A DNA stretch of 64,000 nt from CAYZZU01 sp964483105 (GTDB lineage Bacteria > CG2-30-53-67), in the NCBI GenBank assembly GCA_964483105.1, contig CAYZZU010000001.1:62001-126000 (forward strand). The letters are read 5' to 3'. The number at the start of each line of letters is the position of its first letter. Position 1 is the first letter of the stretch. This document shows, piece after piece, positions 8,496-17,109 of the stretch. The position numbers and the translations under genes were made by a program. The notes below the pieces were generated by a model that did no database searches, was not told the origin of the DNA, and saw only the letters and a list, made by a program, of their open reading frames with translations.

Positions 8496-9347
8496 ATGGT
8501 CAGCATCACTGATTACGGTGATTTTGAGACGGCGTGGTGTCCGGGGTGCGGAAATTTTTCCATTCTGAAGGCACTCAAGCAGGCCCTTGTCGCGAGTGGC
8601 ATTGCTCCCCATCAGGTGCTCTTTGTATCCGGGATCGGACAGGCGGCCAAGACGCCTCACTATCTGAAGACCAATCTGTTCAACGGCCTTCATGGACGGC
8701 ATCTTCCCGTGGCGACCGGCGCGAAGCTCGCCAACCCCGAATTGATCGTTATTGCGGAGAGTGGGGACGGCTGCACCTATGGAGAGGGAGGAAACCACTT
8801 TCTGGGCGCCCTGCGCCGTAACATCGACATGACGGTTCTGGTCCACAACAATCAGGTGTACGGCTTGACCAAGGGGCAGGCCAGCCCCACCTCGGATGAA
8901 GGGTTTGTGACCAAGGCGCAACCGGGAGGTGCGCTCTCCGAGCCGATCCATCCTCTCGCCCTGGCGGTCTCTCTGCATGCGGGATTTGTGGCCCGCAGTT
9001 TTTCCGGGATGCCGGAGCATCTTGCAAAGATGATCCGGGAGGGAATCGCCCATCGCGGTCTCTCTCTGATCGACGTGCTCCAACCCTGCGTCTCCTTCAA
9101 CAAAATCAATACGTATGCCTGGTACAAGGAACGGTGTTACCCGCTTCCGGATGACTATGACCCCCGGGACTGGGAAGCGGCCATGAGGAAGGCCATGGAA
9201 TGGGGAGAGAAAATCCCGATTGGAGTGATCTACCGGGACGAACGCCCAACCTTCGAAGAAAAATTCTCCGTTCTGAAAGAGGGGACGCTTCTGGACCGTC
9301 CCGTGGATCAGGCCGTTTTAGCGGAGATCCTGAGGGAATACCTGTAA
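8496..9347 (+). CDS. korB: 2-oxoacid:ferredoxin oxidoreductase, beta subunit (KorB type)
   Basis: KorB (283 aa) binds thiamine diphosphate and one 4Fe-4S cluster. The N-terminus has the cluster motif WCPGCGNFSILKAL. The ThDP/Mg site is in ESGDGCTYGEGGNHFLGALR and NNQVYGLTKGQ, and a further Cys occurs in LQPCVSFNK. The ATG at 8496 lies just after AAAGGGAGGG; a TTG at 8481 is an inferior start. It follows korA by 31 nt. It is convergent with the ACIII operon, whose last gene ends 27 bp away. Confidence 0.93.
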   Translation: MVSITDYGDFETAWCPGCGNFSILKALKQALVASGIAPHQVLFVSGIGQAAKTPHYLKTNLFNGLHGRHLPVATGAKLANPELIVIAESGDGCTYGEGGNHFLGALRRNIDMTVLVHNNQVYGLTKGQASPTSDEGFVTKAQPGGALSEPIHPLALAVSLHAGFVARSFSGMPEHLAKMIREGIAHRGLSLIDVLQPCVSFNKINTYAWYKERCYPLPDDYDPRDWEAAMRKAMEWGEKIPIGVIYRDERPTFEEKFSVLKEGTLLDRPVDQAVLAEILREYL

Positions 9348-9374
9348 GGGGGAGGTGAAGCTCCGGTTTACCGG

Positions 9375-10433
9375 TCATGGCCGCGGGGACGGAGCGCTCC
9401 GGCTTGTCCGGACCCGGAAGAAAAGTAGGACCAGGATGGCCGTAAGCTCGGTGAGGAAGAAGTCCGTCCCGACCGGTATCAGGGGCCGGAGGAAGATGGC
9501 TCGTTCGATGATCAGGCCGATGAGGATGGAGAGGGAGACCAGGGAAACGATCCATGGATTTTTCTTGACCCGTCTTGGAAGCAGTACGAGGAAGGGGACG
9601 AGGAAGAAGGCGAATACGACGAGGTACGACATCTCCCGTAGGGGGGAGGTGGTCACCCTTTCGACGAGAAAGCCTACTTCCTCGGGGATGTTTCCGTACC
9701 AGATGACCAGGAACTGGGTGAAACAGAGTCCGCCCCACAGGATACTGAAACCGAAGAGGAGTGTTGCCACGTCGCGCAGGCTCTCCCGCAGTCTCTTCCA
9801 GTCTTTGTCATGTGCCCTGCCGTGCAGGAGCGAGAGCAGGATTCCGGAGACGGCGAGTCCCACGTAGAGCGCCTCCACAAAAAAGTAGGCCCCGAAGAGG
9901 GTACTGTACCAGGGGTACTCCAGGGACATGACCCAGTCAAAGGCGATCAAGGTCTGCGAGAGGACGAAGAAGAAGAGGTAGACGACCGCCGCACGCTCCC
10001 GCTTCTCATCGTTCCGGATCGAACGGACGGTGAAACGCCGGCCGGACCAGGCCGTGAGGAGAAGCGCCGCGAGGTTGCGGAGGATGAAAAAAGGTTTGTT
10101 CAGCCAGATACCGACTCCGTTTCCTCCGGTCCAGGGGTAGAGGTCCATGCGTGGAATGAGCAGCAGGAAGAGCAGGCATATGAGGTAGAGCATGGGCGTC
10201 ACGGAGAGCAGTTCTCTCCGGACGGAGCGGAACCAGCGGGCGTGAACCACCTCGCAGACCGCGGCCACCGCGATACACCCCTCGATCACGGCCGTCCAGA
10301 AGAGCAGGGTCATCAGGAGGGATCCGTTCCTTCCGGAGAACGGTCCGTTCTCGATAAACGCAATTCCCCCCCACAGGATCAGTGCCGCCGTCCACCACCG
10401 TTTCCCCCCGCGCGCCGTGAGCCCCCCGGTCAT
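9375..10433 (-). CDS. actF: Alternative complex III subunit ActF (NrfD-like quinol-site membrane subunit)
   Basis: ActF (352 aa) is an integral membrane subunit of ACIII, the quinol:cytochrome c or other acceptor oxidoreductase unrelated to bc1. About ten hydrophobic segments are visible, with polar motifs typical of ActF between them (FDWVMSLEYPWYSTLFGAYF, then GGLCFTQFLVIWYGNIPEE). The frame is open further upstream, but the ATG at 10433 sits behind GGAGGAAA and overlaps the actD stop as ATGA, so this start is preferred. It is the last gene of the operon. Confidence 0.88.
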   Translation of the reverse strand: MTGGLTARGGKRWWTAALILWGGIAFIENGPFSGRNGSLLMTLLFWTAVIEGCIAVAAVCEVVHARWFRSVRRELLSVTPMLYLICLLFLLLIPRMDLYPWTGGNGVGIWLNKPFFILRNLAALLLTAWSGRRFTVRSIRNDEKRERAAVVYLFFFVLSQTLIAFDWVMSLEYPWYSTLFGAYFFVEALYVGLAVSGILLSLLHGRAHDKDWKRLRESLRDVATLLFGFSILWGGLCFTQFLVIWYGNIPEEVGFLVERVTTSPLREMSYLVVFAFFLVPFLVLLPRRVKKNPWIVSLVSLSILIGLIIERAIFLRPLIPVGTDFFLTELTAILVLLFFRVRTSRSAPSPRP

Positions 10434-10864
10434 CTCGTTTCCTCCGTCCGGATCACGAACTGGTTTCCGTACTCCTCCAGGGGAGAGACAACCCGGTGAA
10501 TCTTCGGGAGAATGGAAAGGAGGAAGAAACCCAGGAAGGATGCCAGCGATCCGAAGAGAATGGTCAGGATATACGCGATCAGCAGAAAAGGCGGAATGGA
10601 GATGAGCGGTTTTCCGCCGGTGATCAGGGGCCAACTCAGCACCGTATAGATGGTGAACCCGACTCCGATGAGAAAGCCGGCGGAGGCTCCGGCCAGTGTG
10701 AAGACCCGAACCCACCCCCGCCCGGGAAGGAGCAACTCCTCCGCTTCCCGGATAGGGTAAGGCATCCGGACCTGGATGCGGTCCTTCGGCACCCCCTGGT
10801 CAATCATCCGCCTGAGTTGAGCCACGAATTCATCACAGTCTGTAAACAGCATTACTTCGGACAT
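10430..10864 (-). CDS. actD: Alternative complex III subunit ActD (DUF3341)
   Basis: A 144-residue protein with a cytoplasmic N-terminal part (MSEVMLFTDCDEFVAQLRRM) and two membrane helices (around VFTLAGASAGFLIGVGFTIY and PPFLLIAYILTILFGSLASF). This is the DUF3341/ActD layout. Its start overlaps the end of actC by 13 bp and its stop overlaps the actF start by 4 bp, so translation is coupled across all three. In the reference ACIII operons actE lies between actD and actF; here there is no room for it. Confidence 0.88.
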   Translation of the reverse strand: MSEVMLFTDCDEFVAQLRRMIDQGVPKDRIQVRMPYPIREAEELLLPGRGWVRVFTLAGASAGFLIGVGFTIYTVLSWPLITGGKPLISIPPFLLIAYILTILFGSLASFLGFFLLSILPKIHRVVSPLEEYGNQFVIRTEETR

Positions 10865-12159
10865 GTTTCCCGCTCCTTGAGTTCCGTGATCGAGAGCACG
10901 GGGAGGGTTTTCAAAAAGATCAGATAGGCCATGAAGAAAAGACCGAATCCCCCCAGGGTGATCCCGGTCTCGACGAAGGTCGGCCGGTAGGTTCCCCAGG
11001 AGTAGGGGTCGTAATCCCGGGCGAGGGACGAGACGATGATGACGAAGCGTTCCATCCACATCCCGACATTGACCAGCAGAGAAAGAACAAACAGCCAGGA
11101 AAGGTTCCGCCGGAATCTCCGCAGGAAGAGAGTCAGCGGCAGGAGGGAGTTACAGAGGATCATGATCCAGAAGAGGATCCTGTAGTCTCCCAGCGCCCGG
11201 TACCGGAAGGTCTCCATCTCGACGGGGTTTCCGCCGTAGAAGGCCATTCCGAACTCGACGATGTAGGAGTAAGTCACGATCAGGGAGGTGAAGAGAAGGA
11301 TCTTGGCGATCGCCTCGAAATGATCGAGGGTGATGTACCGCTCCAGGGAGAGGGCGCGCCGCAGGGGCAGCACCAGGGTGATGACCATGGCCGTCCCGGA
11401 GAAGATCGCCCCGGCCACGAAATAGGGTGCGAAGATCGTCGTGTGCCATCCCGGCACGATGCTCATGGCGAAGTCCCAGGAGACGATGGAGTGCACCGAT
11501 GCGACGAGCGGGGTGGCAAAGGCCGCCAGGAAGAGATAGAGCTGGTTGTAGTTCCTCCATTCCGTGAGTTCGCCCTGCCAGCCGAGAGAAAGGGTCTGGT
11601 AAATTCGTTTCCGGATCCCCCGTGTGTAGCGTCTTACGATCGAGAAGTCGGGGATCATCCCGACGTAGAAAAAAACGAGACTGACCGTGAAATAGGTTCC
11701 GATGGCGAAGACGTCCCAGATCAGGGGAGAACGGAAATTGACCCAGATGTGTCGCTGGGTGGGATAGGGGAACAGATAATAGAAGACCCAGCTTCGTCCG
11801 AGATGAATCAGCGGAAAGAGGCCGGCGACCATCAGTGCGAAAACGGTCATGGCCTCCGCTGCCCGGTTGAAACTGGTCCGGAATCGGGCGCGCAGGAGGA
11901 AGAGCACTGCGGAGATCAGTGTGCCGGAATGGGCGATTCCGACCCAGAAGACGAAGTTCGTGATATAGACGGCCCAGGCCACAGGGTGGTTAATGCCGGC
12001 GACCCCCATCCCATGCTTGAGCTGGAATCCCCAGAGAGACATGCCGAGCAGGAAGAGTGCGGCGCAGAACCCCAAGGCGCCCCGGTAGGCATGGCCGGGT
12101 TTCGAAAGCGAAGCGAGTACATCTTCTTCAATCTGTTGCGGTCGAATTCTCTGCTGCAT
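10852..12159 (-). CDS. actC: Alternative complex III subunit ActC (NrfD/PsrC-like membrane subunit)
   Basis: ActC (435 aa) is the larger NrfD-like quinol-interacting subunit. About ten membrane helices are seen, with the family motifs GINHPVAWAVYITNFVFWVG, SHGTL-type IAHSGTLISA, and GRSWVFYYLFPYPTQRHIW. The N-terminal 27 residues are cytoplasmic. It lies 76 bp after actB and overlaps actD. With ActF it should anchor the Fe-S/molybdopterin-like subunit ActB. Confidence 0.92.
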   Translation of the reverse strand: MQQRIRPQQIEEDVLASLSKPGHAYRGALGFCAALFLLGMSLWGFQLKHGMGVAGINHPVAWAVYITNFVFWVGIAHSGTLISAVLFLLRARFRTSFNRAAEAMTVFALMVAGLFPLIHLGRSWVFYYLFPYPTQRHIWVNFRSPLIWDVFAIGTYFTVSLVFFYVGMIPDFSIVRRYTRGIRKRIYQTLSLGWQGELTEWRNYNQLYLFLAAFATPLVASVHSIVSWDFAMSIVPGWHTTIFAPYFVAGAIFSGTAMVITLVLPLRRALSLERYITLDHFEAIAKILLFTSLIVTYSYIVEFGMAFYGGNPVEMETFRYRALGDYRILFWIMILCNSLLPLTLFLRRFRRNLSWLFVLSLLVNVGMWMERFVIIVSSLARDYDPYSWGTYRPTFVETGITLGGFGLFFMAYLIFLKTLPVLSITELKERETCPK

Positions 12160-12235
12160 GGCTTTTCTGTCCTGAATGAGTCACGCTATACATCCTCTGT
12201 CCTGAGTCGCATACCCGGATGCAAGATTCCATGTG

Positions 12236-15043
12236 TCAAAGTGAACGCCCTTCCCGGCGGTTCCTCAGGTAGTAAACCGATGGTTCCGTCCCGAGATTCT
12301 CAAAGACCCGGTAGGCGCGGGATGAATGAGCGAGTTGATAGACCCTGGACGTTTTGTCCAACAGGTTCCCGAATACAATGGCGCCGGTCGGGCAGCTTTG
12401 TCCGCAGGCGGTGGCGATCTCTCCGTCACGGATTTTCCTGGATTCATCCTCGGCCCTGTCCCGGGCCTTTCGAATGCGTTGAATGCAAAAGGTGCATTTC
12501 TCCATGACCCCTTTCCAACGTACAAACAAGGCGGGATTCAGCATCCGATTGAGTGGTTTCTTCCAGGTGTGTTCGAACCAGTTGAACCGCCTGACCTTGT
12601 AGGGACAGTTGTTGGAGCAGTACCGGGTTCCCACGCATCGGTTGTAGACCTGGATATTCAGACCTTCAGGGTTGTGATACGAGGCGTAGACCGGGCATAC
12701 CGGCTCACAGGGCGCCGACTCGCATTGCTGGCACAACATGGGGATCCATTCCATCCGTCCGTTTCCGAGAAGAAAGGGTTCGAGATGAATCCAGGACATC
12801 TCCCGTCCCTTGAGGTGTTCCCCGACGCCGACCAGGGGAATATTGTTTTCGATATAGCAGGCGGCCACGCAGGCCGAGCAGCCGATGCAGAGATCCAGAT
12901 CGATGGCCATGCCCCAGCTGTATTCTTCGTGCCGATGTTCCGGATAGAGGGAGATTCGGTTGTGCCGCTTTTCCTCGTTTTTATGGACAGGGTCCGGAAT
13001 GACGCCGCGCCCGCGCTGGGATAAGGACCCGGAGAGGATCGGGATCGCAATGGAGAGTCCGGTTTTCCTGATCTGAATTCCTTCCAGAAACCGGCCGGAT
13101 TCGCCGGAGCGATTCTCCACCGGAAAGGGAGGAGAAGAGCCCAGTTGGTCCCTGTACACCTGGAAGACTCCCTCGGGAAGCCCCGGCTGGATTCTGACTG
13201 GCAGTCTGCCGGACCAGCCGCGGACGGAGAACTCGACCTCGTCCCTGTCTTTCAGCGACAACCCTTCAGCCGTCGCCGGAGAGATGGATATCCAATTCCC
13301 GTACGATACCGTGGTGAGGGGATCCGGGACCTCCGACAGAATGGGGAGGTCCCGGCTGCGTCCGTCGAAGGTTCGGATGGAGGGAGGCGCGATCAGGATC
13401 GGGGTTTTCGGTGTCCGGGTTTTTCGCAGGTTCTTCAGAAAGCCCGCGGTTCGGACCGGATCCAGATCCATCTTTTGAAGCGGGACCTCTTCCTGGATGT
13501 AACCGACCTGAAGCAGTTCCCGGATGGAGGTTGCGTCATGATGTTTTCTCCATTCGGACAGGAGGTATTCACGGTAGGTTTCCGCAAGGGGGCGGCCGCT
13601 TTTGCTTCGAATCAACCGGAGAAGGATTTCCCCTTCGGAAAGGGTCCCGTAAAGGGGCTTCATCATCGGCTGGATCAGGGTGCGGACGCCCCGTCTCGGA
13701 GAGGTGTCTCCCCAGGATTCAAGGGAGTGGGACAGGGGAAGAACCAGATCGGCTTCCTGAGTGGTTTCATCCGGGAGATCCGTCAACACGATCGTGAATC
13801 TTGTTCTTTTGAGATTTTCCCGGATCCTGTAGGAGGAGGGGAAATCCCGGACCGGGTTGATGCGGGAAAGAAAGAGAAGTCCCACTTCCTTCCGGTCCAG
13901 CCGGATCGACAGGTCCCTGATGTCCCGAAGCGTTCCGACTCGTGAATAGGTCTCCGATCGCGAGAAATCGAGGGTGTTGCGATCCATCCCCGTTGCCCAT
14001 TGAATCAATCCGCTCAGTACGGCGGTCTCGGTACCCCGGGAGTGCGCAGTGGAGAGTCCACCTGTGATCAGGAGGGGATGTCCGGCCTTTTTGAAGTGAA
14101 GGGCCAACCGCCTCAGATGTTCTTCGGAAAGACCGGTACGAAGGCTCGCCTCCTTGCCGGAGATCCGGGGAAGCGCGGCCAGGATTTTCTGCGGTATCAT
14201 GGACCGGAAAGCGCCTTCTGCGGACAGGACCGTCAGGAGGTAAAGCAGAAAATCGGCCTCACTTCCGGGCCGGATGGCCAGCCTTGTGTCCGCGTTTGCG
14301 CCGGTCAGAGAGAAGTGGGGTTCCAGGTGCGCCCAGAAGAACCGGCCGGTTTCTTTCGCTCGGGAGAATCGGCGTGCGTGGGAGACCGGGCTGATGAAGG
14401 TTTCGAAGAGATCGGCTCCCAGGGTCAGCAGAAAATCGGACTCCTCGATCCGGTACTGGGGCAGATTCCTTTCATGAAACAAGATCCCGTAGCCCGTTCG
14501 GAGCGCGGCATGGGAATGCGTTTCGAATTCGGGTAATCTCTCCATGTGCAGTTCTTCACAGAATCGGTCGGCCAGGGAGGTGAGGGTTCCCGTGGTCCTT
14601 CCGGAAAGATAGAAGTTCTTCAAACCATTCTTCCGGGTCTGATCCCCTCTTTCCAGAATCAGCGAGAAGGCATGATCCCAGGTAGTGGGAAGGAATTCCC
14701 CGTTTTCACCTCTCAGGAGGGGGGAGCGGATCCGGTCCGGGTGATACAGACGATACAATGAAGATTGCCCCCGGATACAAAGACCGCCGTCATTGACCGG
14801 ATGCCCGGGGATTCCTTCCGGTTTGATCGGCCATCCGTTCACCTTCTTCAGTGATACCCCACAGCAGGCCGGGCATTCCGTACAGGTCGTGGGAGCGTAG
14901 ACCGCCTCGTCCGGCATGACCCCGTCTTCCGGGGGGACAAGGTAGGAAATGAGTTTTTCCGTTTCCCCTTTCTTCCCGCAGGATGAGAGGAGTGTGGCGC
15001 TCGATACCTGACCGACCATTTTTAAAAAGTCCCGACGTTTCAT
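12236..15043 (-). CDS. actB: Alternative complex III subunit ActB (molybdopterin-oxidoreductase-like/4Fe-4S protein)
   Basis: ActB (935 aa) fuses a molybdopterin-oxidoreductase-like domain, which lacks the cofactor in known ACIIIs, to an NrfC-like ferredoxin domain. The N-terminus MKRRDFLKMVG is a twin-arginine signal with SCGKKGE after the hydrophobic stretch. A Cys cluster follows (CTECPACCGVSLK, CIRGQSS). The C-terminal part from about residue 690 has four cluster motifs: CIGCSACVAAC, CQQCESAPCEPVCPVYA, CVGTRYCSNNCPYKVRRF and CTFCIQRI with CGQSCPTGAI. The ATG at 15043 follows AAAGGA and gives the Tat motif at the right place. Confidence 0.93.
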   Translation of the reverse strand: MKRRDFLKMVGQVSSATLLSSCGKKGETEKLISYLVPPEDGVMPDEAVYAPTTCTECPACCGVSLKKVNGWPIKPEGIPGHPVNDGGLCIRGQSSLYRLYHPDRIRSPLLRGENGEFLPTTWDHAFSLILERGDQTRKNGLKNFYLSGRTTGTLTSLADRFCEELHMERLPEFETHSHAALRTGYGILFHERNLPQYRIEESDFLLTLGADLFETFISPVSHARRFSRAKETGRFFWAHLEPHFSLTGANADTRLAIRPGSEADFLLYLLTVLSAEGAFRSMIPQKILAALPRISGKEASLRTGLSEEHLRRLALHFKKAGHPLLITGGLSTAHSRGTETAVLSGLIQWATGMDRNTLDFSRSETYSRVGTLRDIRDLSIRLDRKEVGLLFLSRINPVRDFPSSYRIRENLKRTRFTIVLTDLPDETTQEADLVLPLSHSLESWGDTSPRRGVRTLIQPMMKPLYGTLSEGEILLRLIRSKSGRPLAETYREYLLSEWRKHHDATSIRELLQVGYIQEEVPLQKMDLDPVRTAGFLKNLRKTRTPKTPILIAPPSIRTFDGRSRDLPILSEVPDPLTTVSYGNWISISPATAEGLSLKDRDEVEFSVRGWSGRLPVRIQPGLPEGVFQVYRDQLGSSPPFPVENRSGESGRFLEGIQIRKTGLSIAIPILSGSLSQRGRGVIPDPVHKNEEKRHNRISLYPEHRHEEYSWGMAIDLDLCIGCSACVAACYIENNIPLVGVGEHLKGREMSWIHLEPFLLGNGRMEWIPMLCQQCESAPCEPVCPVYASYHNPEGLNIQVYNRCVGTRYCSNNCPYKVRRFNWFEHTWKKPLNRMLNPALFVRWKGVMEKCTFCIQRIRKARDRAEDESRKIRDGEIATACGQSCPTGAIVFGNLLDKTSRVYQLAHSSRAYRVFENLGTEPSVYYLRNRREGRSL

Positions 15044-15056
15044 GGGGCATTTTCCT

Positions 15057-15569
15057 TTACTGGTGACAGGTGGCGCAGTCGAGCGGCGCCCCCCTGTCCC
15101 TGTGACAGTTGACACAGAAGCCCATCTTCAGGGACCGGACCTTGCGGATCTTCTTCATTCCCCCGACGGCGCCGTGGCAGGCCGAGCAATCCACCTGAGC
15201 CTTGATGTGTCTCTTATGGGAAAAATAGACGAAGGAGGGGATGGAATAGATCCGGATCCATCGGATCGGTTGCTTTTCCCGGTAGAACCGGGTCAGTTTT
15301 TTGATCTCCGGTTTCTCCACGGCCACGCTTTGATGGCACGACATGCACCGGGAGATGGAAGGAACTCCGGCCCGTTTCGCCTTCTCCACATAGAGATGGC
15401 AGAAGTTGCAGGGAAGTCCGATCCGGGAGACATGGATGAAGTGCGGGAAATGAATGGGTTGATCCGGAGGTTGGCCGGATCGGACCCAGCGGCTTGCGAG
15501 TCCCAGTGTCAGGAAGACAAAGATCCCGAAATAGGCGATGATCAGAAAACTCCGGGTGCCTTGACTCAC
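15057..15569 (-). CDS. actA: Alternative complex III subunit ActA (pentahaem cytochrome c)
   Basis: ActA (170 aa) is the membrane-anchored multihaem subunit. One N-terminal helix (FLIIAYFGIFVFLTLGLA) is followed by five CXXCH haem sites: CNFCH, CMSCH, CSACH, CVNCH and CATCH. Extra His residues (HFPHFIHV, FSHKRHIK) are available as distal ligands. Its ATG overlaps the stop of the upstream membrane-cytochrome gene, and actB begins 14 bp after its stop. Five haems match ActA of characterised ACIIIs. Confidence 0.9.
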   Translation of the reverse strand: MSQGTRSFLIIAYFGIFVFLTLGLASRWVRSGQPPDQPIHFPHFIHVSRIGLPCNFCHLYVEKAKRAGVPSISRCMSCHQSVAVEKPEIKKLTRFYREKQPIRWIRIYSIPSFVYFSHKRHIKAQVDCSACHGAVGGMKKIRKVRSLKMGFCVNCHRDRGAPLDCATCHQ

Positions 15570-16897
15570 TCTCGCCTCCTGTTCACGGATCCGGGGTCGC
15601 TTCCCCTCTGTTCCTTCTTCCGCGATCCTTCGAGAAGGTAGGCTGCGGCCGCTTCGATTTCTTCTTCTTTCAACCCGAGTCTGGGCATGGGTGGATAGTC
15701 CGGATTTTTCTTGACAGGATTTCGGATAAAGCTCTTCAGGCCCTCCATGTCGTTTCGGTACTTGGGAAGGACCGTATCGAGGGGAGGACCGACGAGTCTC
15801 CGATCGAACCGGTGGCAGGCCGAACAGATTCGCTGAAAGATTGCATGTCCGTTCTGAATCAGCCGTCTCTTTCCTGTCGCAAGGTCGTCTGTCCGGACCC
15901 GCAGAGGGGCTGCTTCCATGGACTTGAGGCTGATCAGCAGGGTCTCTTCCTGTGTGACGTTGATCCGCGCGAGCTGGTCGGCCAGCGTGAGGACCAGAAA
16001 GAGAAGGAGAAAGCCCGCCAGGACGGGGACGGTGTGTCTCCTCCCGGGAGCGCCGGGGAGATGGATCAACCGGAGACTGATCGCAGCCAGAAGGAGAAAC
16101 GCCGCCGCGGACAGGAGATAGATCCCGATCGAGAGAGACGGGAGCGGCAAAGTCATCAGATCAGAGAGCAGGAGAATCGGCAGGATCAGCGCCGCCACAA
16201 GTGAGAGGACCGTTCCGAACCGGACACGGAATCGACGGTAGATCCATTCTTCCGGTCCGGTTTCGCCGGTGCGTGAGATTTTGATCAGGATCCCGCCGCC
16301 GGCTGCCGCGAAAGAGAGGACCGTGAACAGATGGATCCTTGCCAGGTTATTCCAGGAAAGAAGGACTTTCGGGGAGTGCCGCGCGACCAGCCAGTCATCC
16401 GGGCTCATGAGGAGACCGGTCCAGGCGATAACCGTCACAAAGGCGGCGCCGACAAGCAGGATGCCTGCAATACCGATCAGGCCCGGCAGAAGGCCATCTT
16501 CCTGCCAGGCGGGAGATGCGTGTTTATGGAAATAAAGAAGCAGCAGGCCTGTCGGGAGGCCAAGCTGGATCACGGGCTCCACACCCGGGGGAAAGATTCC
16601 GTCCGCGTTCAGAATGCGCCGGAAGAAGATGATGACGCCAAAAGCCGGTCCCGCGCAGAGAACCGCCCAGGTGAGCGGATGCATGATCCAGGAATTGACG
16701 AGGTCCTCCGACAGACGTGCCGCCGGAGTATCCCGCCTGCCTCCGGCGGCGAGACTGCAGATCACCGACAGGAACGTCCGGCTCAGGATGACGCCCGTGA
16801 CCGGGAGGAAGACGAGAAGCGCGACCGGCAGGATCCATCGAAAGACCGGGTACCACAGGTGCGCAAGATCAGGGATCTGACTTCCGTAGAAGTACAT
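15566..16897 (-). CDS. Polytopic membrane protein with C-terminal monohaem cytochrome c domain, first gene of the ACIII operon
   Basis: The 443-residue protein has about eight hydrophobic segments (residues 15 to 320) rich in His near their ends (MHPLTWAVLCAG, YFHKHASPAW, ARIHLFTVLSF). A cytochrome c domain at about residues 345-425 carries one CSACHRF haem site and a likely axial Met in YPPMPRLGL. I do not recognise the membrane domain. The cytochrome domain may stand in for ActE, the monohaem subunit missing between actD and actF; this is inference from operon content. ATGA overlap with actA shows tight coupling. Confidence 0.75.
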   Translation of the reverse strand: MYFYGSQIPDLAHLWYPVFRWILPVALLVFLPVTGVILSRTFLSVICSLAAGGRRDTPAARLSEDLVNSWIMHPLTWAVLCAGPAFGVIIFFRRILNADGIFPPGVEPVIQLGLPTGLLLLYFHKHASPAWQEDGLLPGLIGIAGILLVGAAFVTVIAWTGLLMSPDDWLVARHSPKVLLSWNNLARIHLFTVLSFAAAGGGILIKISRTGETGPEEWIYRRFRVRFGTVLSLVAALILPILLLSDLMTLPLPSLSIGIYLLSAAAFLLLAAISLRLIHLPGAPGRRHTVPVLAGFLLLFLVLTLADQLARINVTQEETLLISLKSMEAAPLRVRTDDLATGKRRLIQNGHAIFQRICSACHRFDRRLVGPPLDTVLPKYRNDMEGLKSFIRNPVKKNPDYPPMPRLGLKEEEIEAAAAYLLEGSRKKEQRGSDPGSVNRRRE

Positions 16898-16947
16898 TTT
16901 CGCTTTTCCTGGATTTCAACCGGGACCGCGGTTGACACTGGATTCTA

Positions 16948-16976
16948 TATAAAGCACAGATCCGGAGAATATTCAA
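16948..16976 (-). promoter_or_regulatory. Possible promoter of the ACIII operon
   Basis: On the minus strand TTGAAT (16976-16971) is followed after 17 bp by TTTATA (or after 19 bp by TATATA). The -35 element lies inside the palindromic operator at 16969-16986. Moderate match only. Confidence 0.35.
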
Positions 16977-17015
16977 CCTTGAATATCCCTTTCGCTTTTG
17001 TTAAGTTGAATATCC
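16969..17015. promoter_or_regulatory. Palindromic operator region between ACIII operon and pentahaem cytochrome
   Basis: ATATTCAACCTTGAATAT at 16969-16986 is a perfect inverted repeat (8-bp arms, 2-bp spacer). The 10-mer TTGAATATCC occurs at 16979-16988 and again at 17006-17015, 27 bp apart on the same DNA face to a first approximation. The arrangement between two divergent electron-transfer units suggests a shared regulator site; the regulator is unknown. Confidence 0.55.
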
Positions 17016-17109
17016 AGGCGATCCATGGGCCTGTGCCCGGGCTTCCGGATTTCCCGGAATCATCCAGACCACTCTTCGGAAAAAGGAAAAAGATGGAGGA
17101 TCTTGGGTC

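Noticed and set aside
11320..12507. Long open frame antisense to actC/actB
   Set aside because: Overlaps two well supported genes; low-complexity charged translation.
15566..16897. First ACIII-operon gene as a quinol oxidase subunit I
   Set aside because: The His pattern and short helices do not give the haem-copper or cytochrome bd signatures, so I left the membrane domain unnamed.
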